NCBI GenBank assembly: GCA_902481695.1
Contig: CABSXY010000051.1
Location: 1-10,130 of the forward strand
Reading direction: 5' to 3'
DNA: 10,130 bases
Source: an uncultured Haemophilus sp.
GTDB taxonomy: Bacteria; Pseudomonadota; Gammaproteobacteria; Enterobacterales; Pasteurellaceae
Shown here: positions 5,588 to 10,130 of the stretch, piece by piece
Layout: every line of letters starts with the position of its first letter
Position numbering within the stretch: the first letter of the stretch is position 1
The notes under the pieces: model-generated
The model's database searches: none
Told to the model about the DNA's origin: nothing
What the model saw: only the letters and a program-made list of their open reading frames with translations
Program-made: the position numbers and the translations under genes

Positions 5588-6187
5588 ATGAGCCTATTTG
5601 CCCTTTTTTATATGATTTTTGCTTATTTACTGGGTTCGATTTCCAGTGCAATTTTGATTTGTAAGATCGCTGGTTTACCTGACCCACGAAAAAATGGTTC
5701 TAATAATCCAGGTGCGACCAATGTATTGCGTATTGGTGGACGTTGGGCGGCGCTCGCAGTATTAATTTGCGATATGTTAAAAGGGATGTTACCGGTTTGG
5801 GCAGGGTATTATTTAGGGCTCACGCAATTTGAATTAGGCATGGTGGCATTAGGCGCATGTTTAGGCCATATTTTCCCTATTTTCTTTCAGTTTAAAGGCG
5901 GAAAAGGCGTCGCGACCGCATTCGGTGCCATCGCGCCAATCTCTTGGGGCGTAGCCGGTTCAACGATAGGTACTTGGTTGCTAGTATTTCTAATTAGCCG
6001 TTATTCCTCATTAAGTGCGGTCATTACGGCGCTTCTCGTGCCATTTTACGTTTGGTGGCTTAAACCTGAATTCACCTTCCCCGTTGCCTTAGTTTGCTGC
6101 TTGCTAATTTATCGCCACCACGACAATATTCAGCGCTTATGGCGAGGTCAAGAAGATAAAATGTGGGGAAAATCTAAAAAGAAATAA
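5588..6187 (+). CDS. plsY: glycerol-3-phosphate acyltransferase PlsY
   Basis: A 199-residue inner-membrane enzyme that transfers an acyl chain from acyl-phosphate (made by PlsX) to glycerol-3-phosphate, the first step of phospholipid synthesis. All three conserved PlsY motifs are present: GSNNPGATN at residues 37-45, GHIFPIFF then FKGGKGVAT at 93-110 (the phosphate-binding glycine-rich loop), and RHHDNIQRL at 176-184. About five to seven membrane segments are visible. Length is normal for the family. The ATG at 5588 has TGGAG six bases upstream. An uptake signal lies inside the gene at 6013-6021, and the gene closes on a strong hairpin terminator shared with rpoH. The Lys-rich tail (KSKKK) is probably cytoplasmic. 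Confidence 0.96.
   Translation: MSLFALFYMIFAYLLGSISSAILICKIAGLPDPRKNGSNNPGATNVLRIGGRWAALAVLICDMLKGMLPVWAGYYLGLTQFELGMVALGACLGHIFPIFFQFKGGKGVATAFGAIAPISWGVAGSTIGTWLLVFLISRYSSLSAVITALLVPFYVWWLKPEFTFPVALVCCLLIYRHHDNIQRLWRGQEDKMWGKSKKK
6013..6021 (+). repeat. Haemophilus uptake signal sequence within plsY
   Basis: Exact AAGTGCGGT inside coding sequence, encoding part of LSAVI. The AT-rich arms of the extended signal are weak here. Confidence 0.85.
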
Positions 6188-6192
6188 ATAAA

Positions 6193-6225
6193 AAAACCTG
6201 TCGATAATCGACAGGTTTTCTTTTT
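6193..6225. terminator. bidirectional terminator between plsY and rpoH
   Basis: AAAACCTGTCGA (6193-6204) pairs perfectly with TCGACAGGTTTT (6208-6219) around a 3-base loop, with a run of T after it on the plus strand and a run of A before it, so it can stop transcripts arriving from both convergent genes. Confidence 0.93.
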
Positions 6226-6236
6226 ATCAAAACGGC

Positions 6237-7079
6237 TTAGAAATCAACCGCACTTTTAAGTTTTTTCAATGCGTTGGCTTCAAGCTGACGAATACGTTCT
6301 GCAGACACATTATATTTTGCTGCAAGATCGTGAAGAGTTGCTTTTTCATCATCTAACCAACGTGCTTTGATAATCTCTTGGCTACGTTCATCAAGATTTG
6401 CTAAGGCTGTACCTAATTTTTCTGTCGCTTGTTCTTCAAAGTTTTCACTTTCAAGTTCTGCCGCAAAGTTTGAGCTTTTATCTTCTAAATATAAAGAAGG
6501 TACATAAGCTTCGTCATCATCATCTGTTGGCAAATCAAAGCCGACATCAGCCCCAGTCATACGGGATTCCATTTCGATGACATCTTCTTTTGACACGCCA
6601 AGCTCATTCGCCACCATATCCACTTCGTTTTCATTGAACCAACCTAAACGTTGTTTCGTTTTACGTAGGTTAAAGAACAATTTACGTTGTGCTTTTGTGG
6701 TTGCGACTTTCACAATACGCCAGTTGCGAAGGACATATTCATGGATTTCTGCTTTGATCCAATGCACCGCAAAAGATACAAGGCGAACACCCACTTCCGG
6801 ATTAAAACGTTTTACCGCTTTCATTAATCCGATATTACCTTCTTGAATTAAATCTGCTTGCGGTAATCCATAACCTGAATAACCACGCGCAACATGAATA
6901 ACAAAACGTAAGTGTGATAAAACTAATTTTTTCGCTGCTTCAATATCACCGTCATAATACAAACGTTCTGCTAAGCTTTTTTCTTCCTCTGCAGTCAGCA
7001 TCGGATATTCGTTTGCTGCTCGAATATAACCTTCGATGCTACCTTGAGGTACTAACATCATTTGAGTTTCTTTATTCAT
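6237..7079 (-). CDS. rpoH: heat-shock sigma factor RpoH (sigma-32)
   Basis: A 280-residue RNA polymerase sigma factor directing transcription of chaperone and protease genes. The E. coli protein has 284 residues. Visible parts: region 1.2 and 2.1 with EEEKSLAERL and SHLRFVIHVA, core-binding region 2.2 with DLIQEGNIGLMKAV (77-89), region 2.4 with SFAVHWIKAEIHEYVLRNW (102-120), the RpoH box QRKLFFNLRKTKQRLGWF (131-148), which marks sigma-32 among group 3 factors, and the region 4.2 helix-turn-helix at about 248-272 (DLAAKYNVSAERIRQLE). I chose the ATG at 7079: GAGGAG lies just upstream and the protein then begins MNKETQMM as in H. influenzae. An in-frame ATG at 7118 would add 13 codons but has no ribosome binding site. 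Control: a sigma-E-like and a sigma-70 promoter lie upstream. An uptake signal (6247-6255) is embedded in the last codons. Confidence 0.97.
   Translation of the reverse strand: MNKETQMMLVPQGSIEGYIRAANEYPMLTAEEEKSLAERLYYDGDIEAAKKLVLSHLRFVIHVARGYSGYGLPQADLIQEGNIGLMKAVKRFNPEVGVRLVSFAVHWIKAEIHEYVLRNWRIVKVATTKAQRKLFFNLRKTKQRLGWFNENEVDMVANELGVSKEDVIEMESRMTGADVGFDLPTDDDDEAYVPSLYLEDKSSNFAAELESENFEEQATEKLGTALANLDERSQEIIKARWLDDEKATLHDLAAKYNVSAERIRQLEANALKKLKSAVDF
6247..6255 (-). repeat. Haemophilus uptake signal sequence in the 3' end of rpoH
   Basis: Exact ACCGCACTT; on the minus strand AAGTGCGGT encodes part of the KSAV tail of RpoH, so the signal and the protein tail constrain each other. Confidence 0.88.
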
Positions 7080-7125
7080 ACTTCTCCTCACAGCATGCGG
7101 AGCTAGGCCCCGACTCATTACTTAT

Positions 7126-7142
7126 TTGTTATTGTATAACAA
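7126..7142. repeat. 17-bp perfect palindrome at the rpoH transcript start
   Basis: TTGTTAT-TGT-ATAACAA: seven-base arms with a three-base centre, just downstream of the sigma-70 -10 box of rpoH. It abuts and partly overlaps a second near-palindrome, ACAAC-T-GTTGT, at 7139-7149. It could be a repressor operator or a hairpin at the 5' end of the mRNA. No family of regulator can be named from the motif. Confidence 0.55.
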
Positions 7143-7150
7143 CTGTTGTC

Positions 7151-7179
7151 ATTATACCTCAATTTGTTTTATTTGACAG
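7151..7179 (-). promoter_or_regulatory. rpoH: sigma-70 promoter of rpoH
   Basis: On the minus strand CTGTCA (complement of 7174-7179, 4 of 6) and a perfect TATAAT (complement of 7151-7156) with a 17-base spacer. Transcripts would begin near 7144 and carry a leader of about 65 bases before the ATG at 7079. Its -35 box overlaps the -10 box of the sigma-E-like promoter. Confidence 0.75.
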
Positions 7180-7200
7180 TTTTTAACGATTGAAAGTTCA
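7172..7200 (-). promoter_or_regulatory. rpoH: sigma-E-like promoter of rpoH
   Basis: On the minus strand TGAACTT (complement of 7194-7200), 16 bases, then GTCAAA (complement of 7172-7177), followed by TAAAACA. This resembles the E. coli rpoH P3 promoter, which is read by sigma-E, both in the -35 word and in the sequence after the -10 word. It would link heat-shock control to envelope stress. Confidence 0.65.
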
Positions 7201-7224
7201 GATTAATCACTAAAAATTTTCAAA

Positions 7225-7536
7225 TTATTTTAATGGCACAAGCGAATAAACCACATTCTCTGCCACAACTTTAAACAATAAATCAATATTCGGGTGTTTG
7301 CCTGGATTTTGTTTCGCATCTTCAACATGCTCTGCAAACCATTCAATGCCTTGCTGCGCTGAAGTGCGGTCTAATTTTCCGTTAAATTTTTCTGCCAGTG
7401 CATTATAAAGACGAAGCGAACCAAGTTTGCCTGGTGCGGCAGGAATATGATGGATCACGGTTTCACCGTTTAAAACATCCAAACCTGTTAGATGCTCAAT
7501 GCTTGGTAAAGTCTCTAAAATGTCTTTAAAGTTCAT
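7225..7536 (-). CDS. DUF2322-like small conserved protein
   Basis: A 103-residue soluble protein with no signal peptide or membrane segment. I recognise it as a likely DUF2322 member from the HIPAAPGKLGSLRLYNAL segment (residues about 30-47) and the PGKHPNIDLL segment (about 78-87). No function is known to me and I do not assign one. The ATG at 7536 has GAGGA nine bases upstream and lies 19 bases after the murB stop, so it is almost certainly co-transcribed with murB. Its TAA lies only 24 bases before the sigma-E-like promoter of rpoH and no hairpin terminator separates them, so read-through into rpoH is possible. An uptake signal at 7362-7370 lies inside. Codon use looks like its neighbours. 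Confidence 0.85.
   Translation of the reverse strand: MNFKDILETLPSIEHLTGLDVLNGETVIHHIPAAPGKLGSLRLYNALAEKFNGKLDRTSAQQGIEWFAEHVEDAKQNPGKHPNIDLLFKVVAENVVYSLVPLK
7362..7370 (+). repeat. Haemophilus uptake signal sequence within the DUF2322-like gene
   Basis: Exact AAGTGCGGT followed by CTAATTTTCC and AAATTTTT at the spacing of the extended signal; a good full-length example. Confidence 0.9.
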
Positions 7537-7555
7537 GATTGCTTTCCTCTATAAA

Positions 7556-8581
7556 TTAACTAATGGCTTGCTCTGAATTCACTTCACCCTTTGCTCCCAT
7601 AAAGCGTACCTCTGGCTGTAAATACACACCAAATTTATCCGCTACGGTTTGACGGATATGATGTGCTAACTTAACAACATCCTGCCCTGTGGCATTACCT
7701 TTATTAATCAGCACTAACGCTTGTTGTTGATGAACCGCCGCGCCACCGATTTGAAAACCTTTTAAATGGCATTGATCGATTAGCCAACCCGCTGCAAGCT
7801 TCACAGAGCCATCCGGTTGTGGAAAGTGCGGTAGATTTTCGACCTGTTTTTGGATTTTCGCAAATTGCTCTGCACTCACCACAGGATTTTTGAAAAAACT
7901 GCCTGCATTGCCAAATTCTTTTGGATCGGGCAATTTACTGCGGCGAATATGGCATACCTCATCAAACACTTGTTTTGCCGTTACCGTTTGAGGATCAAAA
8001 TTCACTAATAAGCCATATTTTAAAATCGGTTGCCAATTTTTCTCTAATTTCAATCCAACAGCCGTTATCACATAACCCTGCGCATAGCGATGTTTGAAAA
8101 TACTTTCACGGTAACCAAATTCACATTCGCTCGCCTGTAAGCGGAATTGTTCACCCGTGTTAAGATTCAACACATCGACATAATCACACACATCTTTAAA
8201 TTCTACGCCATACGCACCAATATTTTGAATCGGTGCTGAACCGGCACAGCCTGGAATGAGTGCAAGGTTTTCTAAACCATTAATGCCTTGTGAAAGCGAC
8301 CACTCCACCAACTGGTGCCAATTTTCACCACCATTAACATGCAAATAATGGTAATCGCTATCTTCTGTATGTTGAATACCCGATAAACGGTTAACAATTA
8401 CAACACCTTGGAAATCTTCTAAAAACAGCATATTGCTGCCTTGTCCTAAAAATAAGACAGGTAGATTTTCAGCTTGTGCTTTTTGCCAAGCTTGTTGGAT
8501 TTGTTCAATCGATGTGGCTTCAATAATTTCACGCGCATTTGCTGGAATATTGAAGGTGTGAAACGGTTGTAAACTTTGCAT
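7556..8581 (-). CDS. murB: UDP-N-acetylenolpyruvoylglucosamine reductase MurB
   Basis: A 341-residue cytoplasmic FAD enzyme (E. coli protein: 342) that uses NADPH to reduce UDP-GlcNAc-enolpyruvate to UDP-MurNAc, the second committed step of peptidoglycan synthesis. FAD-binding parts: VLFLGQGSNMLF at residues 42-53 and the PGCAGSAPIQNIGAYG block at 110-125. Catalytic residues are at the expected places: Arg158 in FGYRESIFKH, the proton donor Ser228 in GNAGSFFKNP, and Glu324 in QPEVRFMG. The YRESIFKH insertion makes it a type I (E. coli-like) MurB. The ATG at 8581 has AAGGA six bases upstream, and that site overlaps the TAA of narQ, only nine bases away, so its translation may be coupled to narQ. 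An uptake signal lies inside the gene. The enzyme is essential in most bacteria. Confidence 0.97.
   Translation of the reverse strand: MQSLQPFHTFNIPANAREIIEATSIEQIQQAWQKAQAENLPVLFLGQGSNMLFLEDFQGVVIVNRLSGIQHTEDSDYHYLHVNGGENWHQLVEWSLSQGINGLENLALIPGCAGSAPIQNIGAYGVEFKDVCDYVDVLNLNTGEQFRLQASECEFGYRESIFKHRYAQGYVITAVGLKLEKNWQPILKYGLLVNFDPQTVTAKQVFDEVCHIRRSKLPDPKEFGNAGSFFKNPVVSAEQFAKIQKQVENLPHFPQPDGSVKLAAGWLIDQCHLKGFQIGGAAVHQQQALVLINKGNATGQDVVKLAHHIRQTVADKFGVYLQPEVRFMGAKGEVNSEQAIS
7824..7832 (+). repeat. Haemophilus uptake signal sequence within murB
   Basis: Exact AAGTGCGGT followed by AGATTTTC and a T-rich tract at the spacing of the extended signal. Confidence 0.9.
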
Positions 8582-8590
8582 TAACTTTCC

Positions 8591-10130
8591 TTAAAAAAAC
8601 GTGTGAGGAAGCGTGATTTTAACCATCGTACCACCTTGATCCCTTTTTGAAATTGTAAGCTGAGCATTTAATTGGCGACTGCGTTCAGTCATAATATTTA
8701 AACCATAATGCCCTTCTGGCTCGTCTAACGTTGGAATCCCAACGCCATTATCTTGCACAAGAATCTCGTATTCCCCTTCTGCATTGATATGCGCTTTCAC
8801 CTCAATCAACGTACCTTTTGAGTGTTTGATCGCATTCAACGTTGCTTCACGCACAATTTGCAGAACGTGCACTAATTCTTGTGGATTTAAACTTTGCGAT
8901 GGCAAACTGCAGTCCACAGTCATTTGCATCTTCGTTTGCGAACGCAAGCTTTCAATCACTTGTTCCAATGCAACCTGTAAGTTGGCTTCTTGTACCGTTA
9001 AACGGAAGGTCGCTAATAATTCTCGTAATTGAGAATAACCATCTGATAAGGCTTGCTCAAATTCTCTAATGATCGCAATGCTTTTCTCTTTTGATTCCTC
9101 GTCTTCTTTCTTCAAATTATGCTTTAATAGCGTTAATTGAATTTGTAAGAAAGACAGCACTTGCGCCAATGAGTCATGTAATTCTCTCGCAATAATTGAC
9201 CGCTCTTCCATCAGCAAAAGTTGCTCTTGTTGGCGTTGCGTTTTATGTGAATACAACGCTTTTGCCACCATTTGCCCTAAATTTTTCATCATGCGTGGAT
9301 CAGGACAAGGCAAACCCGCTTGCCACGAGAGCACCGCTAAGTTTTCATTTTCAATGGAAAGCTCTTCGACTTGAAGTGATTGTTTAGGATCTTTTTGACC
9401 AAAAGAAATTTCCCAATGTTCTGAGCCGAAAATTTCTAACTCAATGTAGCGTAAATGTTCGCTGACACGAATATGATTAAGCACTTGGCTGAGAATTTTA
9501 TCATTAATCTTCGTGGGCGTAAGTAACTGTGAACTTTGATACAATGTGGTTAAAGAGCGGTTCGTTTGACGCAACTTTTGGGTTTTCTCATTAACGGCAT
9601 CTTCTAAACGTGAGTAAAGTCGCCCTAACTCCGAGGACATTTGCGTAAACACTTTCGCTAAAACCCCCAGTTCATTATTGCTCGCGGTATCTAGCGGAAT
9701 ATGATTAAACTGCCCCATTTGTACTTGCATACTGGCTTTGGTCATGAGCTCTAACGGTTTCACTACTTCGCGCTTCATATACCAAATAACATAAGACACC
9801 ATCGCAAGAATCAATAGCATAGAAACACACAATACCGAAACCGCAATAATCCATTTTAGTTCAGTAAAGCGTTGTAATTCCAACACGAAATCATCGACAT
9901 CTTATACATAACTTTTTAGTTCGGCGTGGTATTTTTCGATTTGATGGCTACGAGCGAAATCGGACATCACCGCCCAACGTTTTAGGATTTTTTGATAAGA
10001 CTCTCTCACTCCTGAAGGTGCAAAAAGCTGATTTTGTACTGTTAGCAAAGCATCGGCATCGAGACTGCGTTGATAACGCACTAAATTCTGTTCGACCGTA
10101 TCCGGTAAGCGTTCCATTTCTGTTAATAGT
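8591..10130 (-). pseudogene. narQ: nitrate/nitrite sensor kinase NarQ, interrupted by an in-frame stop
   Basis: Inner-membrane histidine kinase that senses nitrate and nitrite in the periplasm and phosphorylates NarP. The 5' end lies beyond 10130. The upstream piece, open from the right edge to the TAA at 9902-9904, is the periplasmic sensor domain (it runs to AELKSYV). After the stop the same frame continues DVDDFVLELQRF, then a membrane helix (KWIIAVSVLC...), a HAMP domain (EVVKPLELM to MSSELGRLY), a signalling helix, and a HisKA_3 kinase. Counting from the GTG at 9886, the phospho-accepting His is 237 (ARELHDSL), the N-box Asn 351 (REATLNAIKH), and ATP-lid motifs are DNGVGIP at 379-385 and GHYGLNI at 392-398. 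Aligned to E. coli NarQ from memory, the stop replaces one residue in SYVxDVDDFV, with no frame change. The GTG has no ribosome binding site. It heads a run with murB. Sequencing error and true nonsense mutation are both possible. Confidence 0.85.
9902..9904 (-). other. narQ: premature TAA in narQ
   Basis: The minus-strand codon TAA lies between GTA (Val) and GAT (Asp). The frames on both sides are identical (positions differ by a multiple of three), and homology to NarQ continues directly across. A single base change from CAA, AAA or GAA would produce it. Confidence 0.85.

Noticed and set aside
6577..6846. 89-residue open frame on the plus strand
   Set aside because: Antisense to the most conserved part of rpoH, with no independent support.
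9886..9886. Treating the two narQ pieces as two separate intact genes
   Set aside because: They share one frame, align to adjacent parts of one NarQ protein, and the second piece has no ribosome binding site before its GTG.

Overview
The window looks like a chromosomal segment of a Haemophilus-type member of the Pasteurellaceae. Two things point there. First, the 9-base Haemophilus DNA uptake signal AAGTGCGGT (or its complement) occurs eight times, several copies with the AT-rich flanks of the extended signal; this is the Hin-type word, not the Apl-type word of Actinobacillus pleuropneumoniae relatives. Second, the order narQ, murB, (small gene), rpoH and the folB/plsY pair are as expected for that group, and RpoH reads almost identically to the H. 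influenzae protein as I remember it. H. parainfluenzae or a close relative is my best guess; that is inference.

Layout. Positions 3-236 hold the 3' end of a MmcQ/YjbR-family gene. Positions 368-3946 form a tight four-gene plus-strand operon: a Tat-exported SsuA/THI5-like binding protein, a permease, an ATPase and an NnrS-family membrane protein, with overlapping stops and starts, closed by a strong terminator at 3952-3978. Positions 3998-5078 hold a divergent metal-resistance pair: a MerR-family regulator (minus) and a short cation diffusion facilitator (plus), with a MerR-type promoter (19-bp spacer) between them. An inverted pair of uptake signals (5086-5120) forms the shared terminator between the transporter gene and folB (minus, dihydroneopterin aldolase). 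plsY (plus, acyl-phosphate glycerol-3-phosphate acyltransferase) is divergent from folB and ends at a bidirectional terminator (6193-6225) facing rpoH.

The right half is a minus-strand run: narQ (5' end outside the window), murB, a small DUF2322-like gene, then rpoH. rpoH has a sigma-E-like promoter overlapping a good sigma-70 promoter, followed by a 17-bp palindrome at the predicted transcript start. narQ carries an in-frame TAA at 9902-9904 that separates the periplasmic sensor part from the membrane-kinase part, so as given it is a broken gene.

How the genes relate: the ABC-NnrS operon and narQ both touch nitrogen-oxide respiration or stress; the MerR/CDF pair is a self-contained metal-efflux switch; folB, plsY, murB and rpoH are core housekeeping genes (folate, phospholipid, peptidoglycan, heat shock). 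I see no tRNA, rRNA, CRISPR, insertion sequence or phage gene. The most unusual items are the ABC-NnrS operon, the narQ nonsense codon, the CDF without a C-terminal domain, and the promoter architecture of rpoH and of the metal switch.
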